From Bacillus sp. FJAT-45350 (GTDB lineage: Bacteria; Bacillota; Bacilli; Bacillales; NISU01), in NCBI RefSeq assembly GCF_002335805.1, contig NZ_NISU01000001.1, positions 442,079-506,078 on the forward strand: DNA of 64,000 bases. Direction: 5' to 3'. Below, in pieces: positions 9,866-19,199 of this stretch. A program made the position numbers and the translations under genes. The notes under the pieces were generated by a model. It was not told the DNA's origin. It ran no database searches and saw only the letters and a program-made list of their open reading frames with translations. Every line of letters begins with the position of its first letter. Positions within the stretch are counted from its first letter, which is position 1.

Positions 9866-11143
9866 TTGAACAGCAATGAAATATATGTCAGTTTAGACAT
9901 CGGTACATCCAATGTTCGGGTTATCATTGGAGAAATGGCAAATGGTAACTTGAATATCATTGGTGTTGGAACGACAAAATCAGAAGGCATTAAAAAAGGG
10001 TCGATAGTAGATATTGATGAAACAGTGAACTCTATCCGTCGAGCTATAGAACAAGCGGAACGTATGGTAGGGCTTTCAATTAATCAAGTAATAGTTGGAG
10101 TGAATGGAAACCACATACAACTACAACCATGTCATGGTGTTGTAGCAGTTTCTAGTCCTGATAGAGAAATAGGTGATGAAGATATAGGCAGAGTAATTGA
10201 TGCTGCACAAGTCGTATCGATTCCACCAGAAAGAGAAATTGTGGATGTAATTCCAAAGCAATTTATCGTAGATGGACTTGATGAAATCAATGACCCTCGT
10301 GGGATGATTGGTGTTCGTTTAGAAATGGAAGGGACAATCATCACTGGATCAAAAACAGTATTACATAATTTATTACGTTGTGTTGAAAGAGCAGGTTTAC
10401 AAATAGCAGATATTTGTCTACAACCTTTAGCTGCTGGAGCAGTAGCAATTTCTAAGGATGAAAAAAGCCTAGGAGTAGGTTTGATTGATATTGGTGGGGG
10501 CTCAATCACTGTCTCGATCTTTGAACAGGGAGCCTTACAAGCGACTTCTGTTATTCCAATTGGTGGAGAGCATATTACAAATGATATTGCAGTTGGATTA
10601 CGAATACCTTCTGAAGAAGCAGAACGTATTAAAACAAAATATGGACATGCTTATATTGATGAAGCTTCGGATGAAGAATTTTTCAAAGCGCCTAGTATCG
10701 GCAGCAATGAAGAAGATGAGTATTCTCAATATGAATTAGCTCACATAATTGAGCCTCGAGTAGAAGAGATGTTTGACCTAGTAACTAGTGAAATTAAGAG
10801 ATTAGGTTATAAAGACCTTCCTGGTGGTTTCGTTTTAACTGGTGGTACTTGTATGATTCCAGGTGTACTAGAGTTGGGGAAAGAAATGCTAAGAAGTAAT
10901 GTTCGAATTGCAATTCCCGATTATATTGGTGTTCGTGAGCCTCAGTATACAACTGGTGTTGGTTTAATCCAATTTGCTTATCGAAATGTAAAAATTCAAG
11001 GTAAAGAGGTTGCTTCTTCAGTTACGAATATTGAACATGAAGAAATCCCTAAGAAAAAGAAGGAGAAAGCAACTGATAGCACGAAAGAGAAACAAGGAGT
11101 GACAAAAAAGGTAAAAGGGTGGTTCAAAGTCTTTTTTGAGTAA
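9866..11143 (+). CDS. ftsA: cell division protein FtsA
   Basis: Actin-like ATPase that tethers FtsZ to the membrane. Actin-fold motifs are VSLDIGTSNVRVIIGE (phosphate 1), GLIDIGGGSITVSIF (phosphate 2) and FVLTGGTCMIPG (adenosine). The C-terminus ends with the amphipathic membrane-targeting helix KVKGWFKVFFE. The start is TTG 9866, with AAGGAGGTG 8 nt upstream. It lies 47 bp from ftsZ. Confidence 0.97.
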   Translation: MNSNEIYVSLDIGTSNVRVIIGEMANGNLNIIGVGTTKSEGIKKGSIVDIDETVNSIRRAIEQAERMVGLSINQVIVGVNGNHIQLQPCHGVVAVSSPDREIGDEDIGRVIDAAQVVSIPPEREIVDVIPKQFIVDGLDEINDPRGMIGVRLEMEGTIITGSKTVLHNLLRCVERAGLQIADICLQPLAAGAVAISKDEKSLGVGLIDIGGGSITVSIFEQGALQATSVIPIGGEHITNDIAVGLRIPSEEAERIKTKYGHAYIDEASDEEFFKAPSIGSNEEDEYSQYELAHIIEPRVEEMFDLVTSEIKRLGYKDLPGGFVLTGGTCMIPGVLELGKEMLRSNVRIAIPDYIGVREPQYTTGVGLIQFAYRNVKIQGKEVASSVTNIEHEEIPKKKKEKATDSTKEKQGVTKKVKGWFKVFFE

Positions 11144-11190
11144 CGACTGAACTGAAATTTGACATAGACGATTGATTAGGAGGATCTTAC

Positions 11191-12336
11191 ATGCTAGAGT
11201 TTGAAATGGATATGGACCAGTTAGCACAAATAAAAGTTATCGGCGTCGGTGGTGGCGGAAACAATGCGGTCAACCGAATGATTGAAAATGGATTACAGGG
11301 TGTTGAATTTATTGCGGTAAATACAGATGCGCAAGCATTACACCTTTCTAAAGCAGAAACAAAGATTCAACTTGGTGGGAAGCTAACACGTGGATTAGGT
11401 GCTGGTGCTAATCCCGATATTGGTAAAAAAGCAGCTGAAGAAAGTAAAGAGCAGTTAGAAGAAGCGTTACGTGGAGCAGATATGGTCTTTATTACTGCTG
11501 GAATGGGTGGAGGCACAGGTACAGGTGCAGCTCCTGTTATCGCTGAAGTAGCTAAAGAAATTGGTGCATTAACAGTAGGTGTTGTGACACGTCCATTTAC
11601 TTTTGAAGGGCGTAAACGTCAGACACAAGCGGCAAATGGAATTACAGCTTTAAAAGAAAAAGTAGATACGTTGATTGTTATTCCAAATGATCGTCTACTT
11701 GAAATCGTTGATAAAAATACACCGATGCTTGAAGCATTCCGTGAAGCAGATAATGTATTACGTCAAGGGGTTCAAGGTATCTCTGATTTAATTGCTGTAC
11801 CAGGTTTAATTAACTTAGACTTTGCAGATGTGAAAACTATTATGAGTGATAAAGGTTCTGCTTTAATGGGGATTGGTATTGCGACTGGTGAAAACCGTGC
11901 AGCAGAAGCTGCTAAAAAAGCAATTTCAAGTCCATTATTAGAAACTTCAGTAGACGGTGCTCAAGGGGTCCTAATGAACATTACAGGTGGTTCTAACTTG
12001 AGTCTATATGAAGTTCATGAGGCAGCAGAAATCGTTTCAGCTGCATCAGACCCAGAAGTAAATATGATTTTCGGTTCTGTTATTAATGAGAATTTAAAGG
12101 ATGAAATCGTTGTAACGGTTATCGCTACTGGTTTTGATGATAGCGAAACACAAACTCACAGCAGACCACAACGTCCTACTGCTACTAAGCTTACTAGTAA
12201 TCAAAGTCAAGTAGCGCCTAAGCAAGAAGAAGTTAAAGAATCAAGATTCTCACAACAACCACAAGCGCAACAATCTGAACCAACAGATACATTAGACATT
12301 CCGACGTTTTTAAGAAACCGTCGTAAACGTAGATAG
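11191..12336 (+). CDS. ftsZ: cell division GTPase FtsZ
   Basis: Tubulin-like GTPase that forms the Z ring. [12 protein letters not shown] (21-32) and the tubulin signature [10 protein letters not shown] bind GTP. A Q/E-rich linker (about 320-360) precedes the conserved tail [13 protein letters not shown], which binds FtsA, SepF and other partners. Length is 381 aa. A perfect hairpin terminator follows directly. Confidence 0.98.
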   Translation: MLEFEMDMDQLAQIKVIGVGGGGNNAVNRMIENGLQGVEFIAVNTDAQALHLSKAETKIQLGGKLTRGLGAGANPDIGKKAAEESKEQLEEALRGADMVFITAGMGGGTGTGAAPVIAEVAKEIGALTVGVVTRPFTFEGRKRQTQAANGITALKEKVDTLIVIPNDRLLEIVDKNTPMLEAFREADNVLRQGVQGISDLIAVPGLINLDFADVKTIMSDKGSALMGIGIATGENRAAEAAKKAISSPLLETSVDGAQGVLMNITGGSNLSLYEVHEAAEIVSAASDPEVNMIFGSVINENLKDEIVVTVIATGFDDSETQTHSRPQRPTATKLTSNQSQVAPKQEEVKESRFSQQPQAQQSEPTDTLDIPTFLRNRRKRR

Positions 12337-12339
12337 CAA

Positions 12340-12383
12340 AAAAAGAAGAATCCAGACACTAAGGTGTCTGGATTCTTCTTTTT
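12340..12383 (+). terminator. strong terminator after ftsZ
   Basis: A perfect 20-bp inverted repeat (12340-12359 with 12364-12383) with a 4-nt loop. The outer arm is A5/T5, so it can act in either direction. It begins 3 bp after the ftsZ stop. Confidence 0.92.
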
Positions 12384-12695
12384 AATGGCAAGTATTAAAG
12401 GGCAATTTTTAATGGTTAATGATTAATTGCATTGCGAATGGCAAATTAAAAGCTTTTGATGTTCTAGCAAAGCTAGAACGAGTCTTTGCTAATTGCCGCG
12501 GCTGATTTATCAGCCGCGCAATTAGCAATTCATAACTCATAATTCATAACTCCCAATATTCCCCCTCCCCCTTCCTTAGACAGAATTTCTAAAAATCTTT
12601 CAAAATAACTGCTTCTATCCCGTCATGAAGTGACAGACATATAAATACAATGTGTAATATACTTGTTTCAAATCAAAAGTTGTGAGGTCTTGCTG
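12384..12695. repeat. gene-free stretch with compound palindromic element
   Basis: No gene was found in this stretch of about 310 bp. It contains hairpin A, GTTCTAGC-AAA-GCTAGAAC (12461-12479). Hairpin B pairs 12488-12505 with 12510-12526: 17 bp, one bulged C, loop TTTA, GC-rich core CGCGGCTGA. A near-tandem repeat ATAACTCATAATTCATAACTC follows (12532-12552), then a C-rich tract. It looks like a dispersed palindromic repeat rather than a terminator. The spoIIGA promoter should lie in the last 100 bp, but I could not identify convincing Spo0A boxes. Confidence 0.6.
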
Positions 12696-13622
12696 ATGAC
12701 GGTATACCTAGATGTCATCTGGTTTTTAAACCTTTGTATCGATATGATGCTCATTATGATGACGGCTGTCGCTTTAAAAAGACCGTTTAAAAAATGGCGC
12801 TTTTTCGCAGCTGCCCTTCTCGCTTCAACAGTTGTACTGATTTTGTTCACTCCAATGGCTTGGTTATTCTATAAACCGTGGATGAAGCTATTATTCTCTA
12901 TGGTAATTGTGTTATTAGCCTTTGGTTTTAAGCGTTTTTCTTATTTTATTCAGAATCTATTAATGTTCTATTTTGTAACGTTTATGACAGGAGGTGGATT
13001 ATTCGCTCTACACTTTTTTTGGCAAACTGAGGTAGAAATCCTTGATGGAATCATGATGACAAAGACATCAGGCTTTGGAAGTACATTTAGTTGGATTTTT
13101 GTATTAATTGGATTTCCGCTAATTTGGTATTTCTCTAAACAGCAAATTGGTCAGATTGAAGCGAAGAAAGTACGTTATGATGAAATTACGTCAGTTGAAA
13201 TAGGAATTGATGGAACAATTATTCATGTACAAGGCTTAGTAGATAGCGGGAACCAGTTACATGACCCGATTACAAAAGTACCTGTCATGATTTTAGAATT
13301 GAAGGCTTTAGAAGACCACCTTCCAAAAGAAGTTATTGCAAATTTAAAGGACGTAGAATCATTAACAATGAATGAAAATGAAGCTAGTCAAAGATATGCT
13401 GATAGAATCCGTATTATTCCTTATCGTGCAGTAGGACATGGTCAACAATTTTTGTTAGCACTGAAGCCAGATTACGTAAAGGTAACTAATCATCAAGAAG
13501 AGCATCTAATAAAAAGAGTATTAGTTGGTTTAAATGACACGATCCTTTCCAATGAGGGAGAGTATCAATCTATCGTGCATCCAAAAATGCTAGTTTCTGC
13601 TGAAAGCAAAAAACTAGCCTGA
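12696..13622 (+). CDS. spoIIGA: pro-sigma-E processing protease SpoIIGA
   Basis: Septal membrane aspartic protease that removes the pro-sequence of sigma-E after asymmetric division. The N-terminal half has about five membrane segments. The C-terminal half is a retropepsin-like domain with the active-site motif LVDSGNQLHDP. ATG 12696 has GTGAGG 8 nt upstream and gives 308 aa, against 309 in B. subtilis. sigE follows 27 bp downstream in the classic spoIIG operon. Confidence 0.93.
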   Translation: MTVYLDVIWFLNLCIDMMLIMMTAVALKRPFKKWRFFAAALLASTVVLILFTPMAWLFYKPWMKLLFSMVIVLLAFGFKRFSYFIQNLLMFYFVTFMTGGGLFALHFFWQTEVEILDGIMMTKTSGFGSTFSWIFVLIGFPLIWYFSKQQIGQIEAKKVRYDEITSVEIGIDGTIIHVQGLVDSGNQLHDPITKVPVMILELKALEDHLPKEVIANLKDVESLTMNENEASQRYADRIRIIPYRAVGHGQQFLLALKPDYVKVTNHQEEHLIKRVLVGLNDTILSNEGEYQSIVHPKMLVSAESKKLA

Positions 13623-13649
13623 TTCTGAAAAGATATTAGGAGGCTACTG

Positions 13650-14363
13650 ATGTTAAAACTGAAATTTACATTAATTTGGTATCGTGTACTTTATCGCTTT
13701 GGTATAAAGCCAGATGAGATTTATTATATTGGAGGTAGCGAAGCATTACCCCCGCCATTATCTAAAGATGAGGAGGCACACTTATTAAAGAAGCTACCTA
13801 GTGGGGACAAAGCCGTACGCTCTATGCTTATTGAACGGAATCTTCGTTTAGTCGTATATATAGCAAGAAAATTTGAAAATACAGGAATAAATATAGAAGA
13901 CTTAATAAGCATAGGTACAATTGGGCTGATTAAGGCAGTAAATACGTTCAATCCAGAAAAGAAAATTAAATTAGCTACGTACGCATCTAGGTGTATTGAA
14001 AATGAGATTTTAATGTACCTGAGACGTAATAACAAGATTCGTTCTGAAGTTTCATTCGATGAGCCACTAAACATCGACTGGGATGGAAATGAACTACTTT
14101 TATCAGATGTACTAGGTACAGAAGAGGATATTATAACAAGAGGAATTGAAGAAAAGGTTGATAGAAAACTTTTAATTAAAGCACTACACACATTAAATGA
14201 CCGAGAAAAACAAATTATGGAACTTCGTTTTGGACTAGCCGGGGATGAGGAGAAAACACAGAAGGATGTAGCTGACATGTTAGGTATTTCTCAATCCTAC
14301 ATATCAAGGCTAGAAAAAAGAATCATTAAACGGTTACAAAAAGAATTTAATAAAATGATTTAG
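13650..14363 (+). CDS. sigE: mother-cell sigma factor pro-sigma-E
   Basis: Early mother-cell sporulation sigma factor, made as an inactive precursor. The N-terminus is an amphipathic pro-sequence ([17 protein letters not shown]). Region 2 follows ([33 protein letters not shown]), and region 4 has an HTH ([19 protein letters not shown]). At 237 aa it is one or two residues shorter than B. subtilis. An AGGAGG precedes ATG 13650. It is co-transcribed with its protease gene and ends at a hairpin terminator. Confidence 0.96.
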   Translation: MLKLKFTLIWYRVLYRFGIKPDEIYYIGGSEALPPPLSKDEEAHLLKKLPSGDKAVRSMLIERNLRLVVYIARKFENTGINIEDLISIGTIGLIKAVNTFNPEKKIKLATYASRCIENEILMYLRRNNKIRSEVSFDEPLNIDWDGNELLLSDVLGTEEDIITRGIEEKVDRKLLIKALHTLNDREKQIMELRFGLAGDEEKTQKDVADMLGISQSYISRLEKRIIKRLQKEFNKMI

Positions 14364-14428
14364 GTTAACGAGACTGAAGAAGTTGTGAAATAACCTTTTC
14401 TATTTTAACTGCTATTATCCGTATCTTC

Positions 14429-14474
14429 TATAAAATCCCCTACTCTTTAGTACAAAGGTGTAGGGGATTTTATA
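14429..14474 (+). terminator. terminator between sigE and sigG
   Basis: A perfect 15-bp inverted repeat (14429-14443 with 14460-14474), with core ATCCCCTAC/GTAGGGGAT flanked by A and T runs. The loop can fold further (CTTT/AAAG). It separates sigE from the forespore-controlled sigG. Confidence 0.85.
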
Positions 14475-14595
14475 GTTCAAAGTAAAAGAGAAAACATAGA
14501 AGCAATTAATTGCTTGGAAAAAATTTTTTCCTGTTTCTGTCGTTGATATATAGGGAATCTTGTCGACTTAGTTAAACTTATTTATTTTACCTCGT

Positions 14596-14624
14596 GCATA
14601 TTTTTTCCTACCGAGGAGATACTT
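14596..14624 (+). promoter_or_regulatory. candidate sigma-F/sigma-G promoter of sigG
   Basis: GCATA (14596-14600) matches the -35, and GGAGATACTT (14615-14624) matches the forespore -10 GGNRANAHTR except at the last base. The spacer is 14 bp. The sites end 36 bp upstream of the sigG start. B. subtilis sigG is transcribed by sigma-F and sigma-G, consistent with this assignment. Confidence 0.65.
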
Positions 14625-14659
14625 TACTTGTACATCATCTCCTGTAAGGAGGGAAAGAA

Positions 14660-15445
14660 TTGACACGAAATAAAGTTGAAATCTGTGGTGTTGATACGTC
14701 AAAGTTACCAGTCCTGAAAAATGCAGAAATGCGTGAGTTGTTTGAACAATTGCAGAGCGGGGACGAAAGTGCAAGGGAAAAGCTAGTTAATGGAAATTTA
14801 CGCCTTGTACTAAGTGTAATCCAACGTTTCAATAATCGTGGAGAATATGTTGATGATTTGTTTCAAGTTGGTTGTATTGGTTTAATGAAATCCATTGATA
14901 ATTTCGATTTAAGCCAAAATGTAAAGTTTTCTACGTATGCTGTACCAATGATTATCGGTGAAATTAGACGGTATTTACGTGATAATAACCCAATTAGGGT
15001 TTCGCGTTCATTAAGAGATATAGCATATAAAGCATTACAGGTACGAGATCAATTAATGGCACATAAGGCCCGTGAAAGTGAACCAACTGTACAAGAAATT
15101 GCAAAGGTGTTAAACGTCCCGAAGGAGGATGTCGTTTTTGCACTTGATGCCATTCAAGACCCAGTTTCTTTATTTGAACCGATTTATAATGATGGTGGGG
15201 ATCCAATTTATGTAATGGATCAAATAAGTGATGATCGGAACAAAGATATTAATTGGGTAGAGGAAATCGCCTTAAGAGAAGCCATGATACGTTTAAACGA
15301 TCGGGAAAAAATGATACTTAATATGCGATTTTTCCAAGGGAAAACCCAAATGGAAGTTGCTGATGAAATCGGTATTTCCCAAGCTCAAGTGTCAAGGCTT
15401 GAAAAAGCAGCCATCCAACAAATGAATAAACATGCTCAAAGCTAG
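14660..15445 (+). CDS. sigG: late forespore sigma factor sigma-G
   Basis: Late forespore-specific sigma factor. The N-terminus TRNKVEICGVDTSKLPVL is characteristic of sigma-G. Region 2 (NLRLVLSVIQRFNNRGE, FSTYAVPMIIGEIRRYLRD), region 3 and the region 4 HTH (EVADEIGISQAQVSRLEK) are complete. TTG 14660 has AAGGAGGG 7 nt upstream and gives 261 aa. It lies behind spoIIG with its own promoter and is closed by a terminator that overlaps its stop codon. Confidence 0.97.
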   Translation: MTRNKVEICGVDTSKLPVLKNAEMRELFEQLQSGDESAREKLVNGNLRLVLSVIQRFNNRGEYVDDLFQVGCIGLMKSIDNFDLSQNVKFSTYAVPMIIGEIRRYLRDNNPIRVSRSLRDIAYKALQVRDQLMAHKARESEPTVQEIAKVLNVPKEDVVFALDAIQDPVSLFEPIYNDGGDPIYVMDQISDDRNKDINWVEEIALREAMIRLNDREKMILNMRFFQGKTQMEVADEIGISQAQVSRLEKAAIQQMNKHAQS

Positions 15446-15470
15446 CCTGCTACGTTGTAGCAGGCTTTAT
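15444..15470 (+). terminator. terminator overlapping the sigG stop
   Basis: AGCCTGCTAC (15444-15453), loop GTT, GTAGCAGGCT (15457-15466), then TTATTT. It is a perfect 10-bp stem that starts inside the sigG stop codon. Confidence 0.85.
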
Positions 15471-15526
15471 TTATGAGGCTGTAAATAGCTCGTAAAAGGA
15501 AATGGTAAAGCCCACCTCTCTTTAGT

Positions 15527-15553
15527 ATATTCAGTACGGAGAACTCATATCAT
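15527..15553 (+). promoter_or_regulatory. possible sigma-E promoter for ylmC
   Basis: CATATCAT (15546-15553) resembles the sigma-E -10 CATATTNT, with ATA 16 bp upstream. The ylmC family is sporulation-linked in B. subtilis, which would fit. The match is short. Confidence 0.35.
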
Positions 15554-15600
15554 GTACTAACGTAGTAAAACCGTACGAATAAGCGAGAGGATGAGATAAT

Positions 15601-15843
15601 ATGTTAAAAGTTTCTGACCTTCAAACAAAAGATATTGTTAACGTAGATAATGGTAGGCGCTTAGGGAATTTAGGTGACTTAGATATAAATTTAGAAACGG
15701 GTGAAATTGATTCAATTATCATTTCTGGTACAGGAAAAATGATGAGTTTTTTTCAAAAGGAAGAAGAGGTGGTTATTCCTTGGAGTAATATTGTCAAAAT
15801 TGGTTCGGATGTAATTTTAGTCCAATTACCAGATGCAGATTAA
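15601..15843 (+). CDS. ylmC: YlmC/YmxH family PRC-barrel protein
   Basis: Small soluble protein of 80 aa made of a single PRC-barrel fold (KDIVNVDNGRRLGNLGDLDI ... VVIPWSNIVKIGSDVILV). The family is annotated as sporulation-associated, but its role is unknown. AGAGGATGAG precedes ATG 15601. Its place between sigG and ylmD is as in B. subtilis. Confidence 0.85.
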   Translation: MLKVSDLQTKDIVNVDNGRRLGNLGDLDINLETGEIDSIIISGTGKMMSFFQKEEEVVIPWSNIVKIGSDVILVQLPDAD

Positions 15844-15964
15844 CGATATTCTGACAAATGCCGACGATGAATTTAAACTCAGGTAGAAAGTCTTTAACTA
15901 GAATGTAGCAAAATATGATAAAATAGAGAAGATATCCTCGATTTTACTAGATGGAAGTGATTTT

Positions 15965-16795
15965 TTGTTACAAGATCCGTTTGCATTAAAGAATTCAAAA
16001 TTCTTAACAATTCCATTATGGGAAAAGATGAATTGTCAGCTACAAGTTGGCTTTACTGTTAGGAATGAAGGGTATAGTTCTATTCCTTTTGAATCATTTA
16101 ATTTAGGGTTACATGTCGGTGATCGTGATACTGATGTTGGTAAAAATCGTGAATTATTAGTGGAAGTACTTCATTCAACGTTAGAGGATATGGTTGTTGG
16201 GGAGCAAATTCACCAAGGTGAGATTGCGAAAGTATCTAATGTTCATAGAGGAGCAGGAGCGAAAAGCTTAGATTCCGCCATTAAAGGTGTTGATGGACTT
16301 TATACTTCTGAGAAAGATGTGCTATTAACAAGCCTTTATGCTGATTGTGTTCCACTTTACTTTTTTGCACCAACAAGTGGGTTGATTGGTTTAGCTCATG
16401 CAGGTTGGAAAGGAACGGTATCTCCAATAGGACCTAACATGATTGACATTTGGAACAACGAAAAAAATGTAGCAGTAGAAGATATTCACGTAGCAATTGG
16501 CCCTTCAATAAGTGGCTCATGCTATGAGGTAGATAGTAACGTCATCACTCATGTGGATACGCTTTGCGAAGCAAGGGGTCTACCATTGCCGTACCAAACG
16601 GTCAGCAATGGTAAATACCTACTAGATCTAAAAGAACTAAATAAGCAGTTACTATTAAATAAGGGTGTTCTCGAAAAAAATATTCTAGTTAGTCAGTATT
16701 GTACAGTGAAAAATAATAATTTATTCTTTTCCCACCGTAAGGAAAAAGGTAAAACCGGGAGAATGATGAGCTTTATTAGAGTTAGAGCGAAGTAG
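15965..16795 (+). CDS. ylmD: YlmD, LACC1/YfiH-type purine nucleoside phosphorylase family
   Basis: Member of the YfiH/LACC1 (formerly polyphenol oxidase, DUF152) family, whose members act on purine nucleosides. Metal-site motifs visible are NVHRGAGA, LYADCVPLYF, LAHAGWKGT, AIGPSISGSCYEV and the C-terminal FFSHRKEKGKTGRM. The start is TTG 15965 after GGAAGTGA. Length is 276 aa. The specific reaction in Bacillus is inferred from the family. Confidence 0.85.
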   Translation: MLQDPFALKNSKFLTIPLWEKMNCQLQVGFTVRNEGYSSIPFESFNLGLHVGDRDTDVGKNRELLVEVLHSTLEDMVVGEQIHQGEIAKVSNVHRGAGAKSLDSAIKGVDGLYTSEKDVLLTSLYADCVPLYFFAPTSGLIGLAHAGWKGTVSPIGPNMIDIWNNEKNVAVEDIHVAIGPSISGSCYEVDSNVITHVDTLCEARGLPLPYQTVSNGKYLLDLKELNKQLLLNKGVLEKNILVSQYCTVKNNNLFFSHRKEKGKTGRMMSFIRVRAK

Positions 16796-16929
16796 GGCAA
16801 TGGCTCCGCACACTACTTTTAACAATCAGAAAACCACTGTTTGTTAAATTCAAAACAAGGTAGTGGCTATCCGCATTGCTTATAAGAAAATCGACAACGT
16901 CAATTTTCTTATTGAAAGGAGTGAGGTCG
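16796..16929. other. structured leader between ylmD and ylmE
   Basis: Several inverted repeats nest here. GCAATGG near 16798 pairs with GCATTGC near 16873, CACTAC with GTAGTG, and AACAA with TTGTT inside. A separate perfect stem, ATAAGAAAAT with ATTTTCTTAT, ends about 3 bp before the ylmE Shine-Dalgarno. No T-run follows the last hairpin, so a role in translation or RNA stability is more likely than termination. Confidence 0.4.
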
Positions 16930-17613
16930 TTGACGGTTATAGAAAATTTACAACAAATAAAATCAGAAATAGCTGCTGCTTGTCAGCGAGTCAGTAGAGA
17001 CCCAAGTGAGGTCAAAATTATTGCAGTAACAAAATACGTAAGTGTAGAACGGACAAAGGAAGCATTAAATGCCGGAGTCGAGCATATAGGCGAAAATCGA
17101 ATTGAAGGGGGTCTAGAGAAGAAAGAATCTCTAGGCTCTATAGGTACATGGCACTTTATTGGTTCGTTACAATCAAAAAAGGTGAAAAAAATGATACATG
17201 ATTTTGATTATATTCATTCTCTTGACCGATTGTCGCTAGCAGAGGAAATCGATAAAAGAGTTGAAGATGATAGAGTTGTAAATTGTTTTATTCAAGTCAA
17301 TGTGTCAGGAGAAGAAACTAAAGCTGGATTATCACCTAATGATCTAACCGTATTTATTGAAAACTTAAAACAGTATTCAAAAATAAAGGTAGTAGGATTA
17401 ATGACTATGGCACCGTTTGTTGAAGATCCAGAAGAAACTCGGACTGTATTTCGTCAGTTAAAAGAACTTCAAAAAAAGGTACAAACTATGAACTTTTATC
17501 ATGCTCCGTGTAATGAGTTATCGATGGGGATGTCTAATGATTTTCATATTGCAGTAGAAGAAGGGGCTACCTATATACGTGTTGGTACTTCACTAGTAGG
17601 TAAGGAAGTCTAA
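16930..17613 (+). CDS. ylmE: YggS-family pyridoxal phosphate homeostasis protein YlmE
   Basis: PLP-binding TIM-barrel protein (YggS/PLPBP family) that buffers pyridoxal phosphate; no enzymatic reaction is known. The Schiff-base lysine sits in IIAVTKYVS. Phosphate-binding motifs [17 protein letters not shown] and [21 protein letters not shown] are present. I chose TTG 16930, 7 nt after AAGGAGTGAGG, giving 227 aa. It is followed by sepF, as in most Firmicutes. Confidence 0.9.
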   Translation: MTVIENLQQIKSEIAAACQRVSRDPSEVKIIAVTKYVSVERTKEALNAGVEHIGENRIEGGLEKKESLGSIGTWHFIGSLQSKKVKKMIHDFDYIHSLDRLSLAEEIDKRVEDDRVVNCFIQVNVSGEETKAGLSPNDLTVFIENLKQYSKIKVVGLMTMAPFVEDPEETRTVFRQLKELQKKVQTMNFYHAPCNELSMGMSNDFHIAVEEGATYIRVGTSLVGKEV

Positions 17614-17632
17614 TAAGAAAGAGGGGAAGGTT

Positions 17633-18067
17633 ATGGGAATGAAGTCTAGATTCAAACGTTTTTTTGAGTTGGAAGAGGACATGCAAGATTCACAAGAATA
17701 TGTGTCAGAAGGACCTAGTGATAATGAATTTGAACAAAAGAGCTTGGAAAAAACAAAGGGACAAAATGTAGTAAGCTTACAAAGTGTTCAAAAATCAGCA
17801 AAGGTCATGTTAATGGAACCGCGAACATATGATGAAGTACAAGACATAGCGGACCAGCTAAAGAATAGAAAAGCTGTAATCATTAATTTACAACGAATGT
17901 CTCATGAGCAAGCGAAACGGATAGTCGATTTTTTAAGTGGAACAGTGTATGCTATAGGAGGAGACATTCAAAAGCTTGGAGTCGATATCTTTCTTTGTAC
18001 ACCAGATAATGTGGACGTGTCAGGAACGATTACAGAAATGATGCAACATGACAGATTTGATACATAG
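17633..18067 (+). CDS. sepF: cell division protein SepF
   Basis: FtsZ-binding membrane anchor that organises the septum. It has an amphipathic N-terminal helix ([12 protein letters not shown]), an acidic linker (about 15-45) and the conserved globular SepF domain ([18 protein letters not shown] ... [17 protein letters not shown]). Length is 144 aa. ATG 17633 has GAGGGGAAGG upstream. Confidence 0.95.
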   Translation: MGMKSRFKRFFELEEDMQDSQEYVSEGPSDNEFEQKSLEKTKGQNVVSLQSVQKSAKVMLMEPRTYDEVQDIADQLKNRKAVIINLQRMSHEQAKRIVDFLSGTVYAIGGDIQKLGVDIFLCTPDNVDVSGTITEMMQHDRFDT

Positions 18068-18088
18068 GTTGAAGGTGGTGATTGTTAG

Positions 18089-18343
18089 ATGCAGAGTATA
18101 GGTGCATTGTTAGATTTTATTTTAGGAATTTACTCTTTTATGATTATTGGTTACATTCTAATGTCTTGGTTCCCAAATGCAAGGGAAACAAGTATCGGAC
18201 AATTTCTAGGGTCCATGGTAGAGCCTTATCTTGCCCCGTTTAGAAAAATTATACCTCCGCTTGGAATGATTGATATCTCTCCAATTGTAGCGATTCTAGC
18301 AATTGGATTCGCTCGTACTGGAGTAAGGGCAATATTTGGATAG
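18089..18343 (+). CDS. ylmG: YggT family membrane protein YlmG
   Basis: Protein of 84 aa with two membrane segments (LLDFILGIYSFMIIGYILMSW and DISPIVAILAIGFA) around the family motif EPYLAPFRKIIPPLGMID. The exact function is unknown; the family is linked to division and membrane processes. ylmH begins at the next base after its stop. Confidence 0.88.
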   Translation: MQSIGALLDFILGIYSFMIIGYILMSWFPNARETSIGQFLGSMVEPYLAPFRKIIPPLGMIDISPIVAILAIGFARTGVRAIFG

Positions 18344-19117
18344 ATGAGTATTTACCAACATTTTCGAGTTGATGAACACCCATTTATAGACCAAGTGCTT
18401 GAGTGGAAAGGGGAGGTTAGTCTAGCATATCAGATGAAACTTACTGACTTTTTAGACCCTCGTCAACAGCAAATCATTTCCTCTATCATCGGAAATGATG
18501 ATGAAGTTCGCCTCTCCTCATGGGGAGGTACTCCTTATTCCGAGCGAAAACGTATTCTTCTATACCCTTCCTTTTTTGAGCTAAATGATGATGATTTTCA
18601 AGTATGTACATTTAATGTCGACTATCCGAGAAAATTTGTAACGATTGAGCATCGAGAAGTACTCGGCTCACTCATGTCATTAGGTATGAAGAGAGAAAAA
18701 TTTGGAGATATCTTATTACATAACGATACGATTCATATTGTATTAGCTTCTGAAATAGCAGATTATGTTCAGTTAAATTTAGAGTCAATTGGACGAGCTA
18801 AAATCAAATTGAATCGAATTCCTAATTCAGAGCAAATTAAGTATATCGATGAGTGGGAGGAACAAGGAATAACTGTATCTTCCCTTCGTTTAGATTTGGT
18901 GCTTTCGGAAATTTACAAAACTTCTCGTTCGAAAATACTTCCTTATATTGAAAAAGGAGTTACCAAAGTAAATTGGAAAACGATAGAACAGCCTTCTTTT
19001 CAAGTAGAGGAACAAGACCATTTTTCAGTTAGGGGTTTTGGAAGAAGTAAATTAATTTCTGTTGATGGTAAAACTAAGAAAGATAAATGGCGACTTATTA
19101 TTGGTAGAAAAAAATAA
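18344..19117 (+). CDS. ylmH: S4-domain RNA-binding protein YlmH
   Basis: Ribosome-associated S4-domain protein. The N-terminal two thirds is the YlmH domain, and the S4 domain is at the C-terminus (RLDLVLSEIYKTSRSKILPYIEKG). In B. subtilis YlmH has been connected with ribosome quality control, together with RqcH, whose gene is also in this window at 56654-58363. Length is 257 aa. It directly abuts ylmG. Confidence 0.9.
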   Translation: MSIYQHFRVDEHPFIDQVLEWKGEVSLAYQMKLTDFLDPRQQQIISSIIGNDDEVRLSSWGGTPYSERKRILLYPSFFELNDDDFQVCTFNVDYPRKFVTIEHREVLGSLMSLGMKREKFGDILLHNDTIHIVLASEIADYVQLNLESIGRAKIKLNRIPNSEQIKYIDEWEEQGITVSSLRLDLVLSEIYKTSRSKILPYIEKGVTKVNWKTIEQPSFQVEEQDHFSVRGFGRSKLISVDGKTKKDKWRLIIGRKK

Positions 19118-19131
19118 GGTATTTGAAGGAA

Positions 19132-19159
19132 TTCGGATGTATTTGTCGAATCTTATAAT
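19132..19159 (+). promoter_or_regulatory. candidate sigma-A promoter of divIVA
   Basis: TTCGGA (19132-19137), 16-bp spacer, TATAAT (19154-19159). The -10 is perfect and the -35 weak. It lies about 40 bp upstream of the divIVA start. Confidence 0.4.
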
Positions 19160-19199
19160 GCTAGATAGTTGTTTGTTATTTCATATGGGGGTGAAATAA

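Noticed and set aside
10132-10509. Antisense reading frame opposite ftsA
   Set aside because: Fully covered by ftsA, no recognisable motif; a shadow of the coding frame.
12488-12552. CRISPR-like repeat array
   Set aside because: Only one palindrome and one short tandem repeat, with no regular spacers and no cas genes.
13724-14278. Long antisense reading frame (184 codons) opposite sigE
   Set aside because: It lies entirely within the well-supported sigE gene, is Ser-rich low-complexity sequence, and shows no domain or ribosome-binding site.
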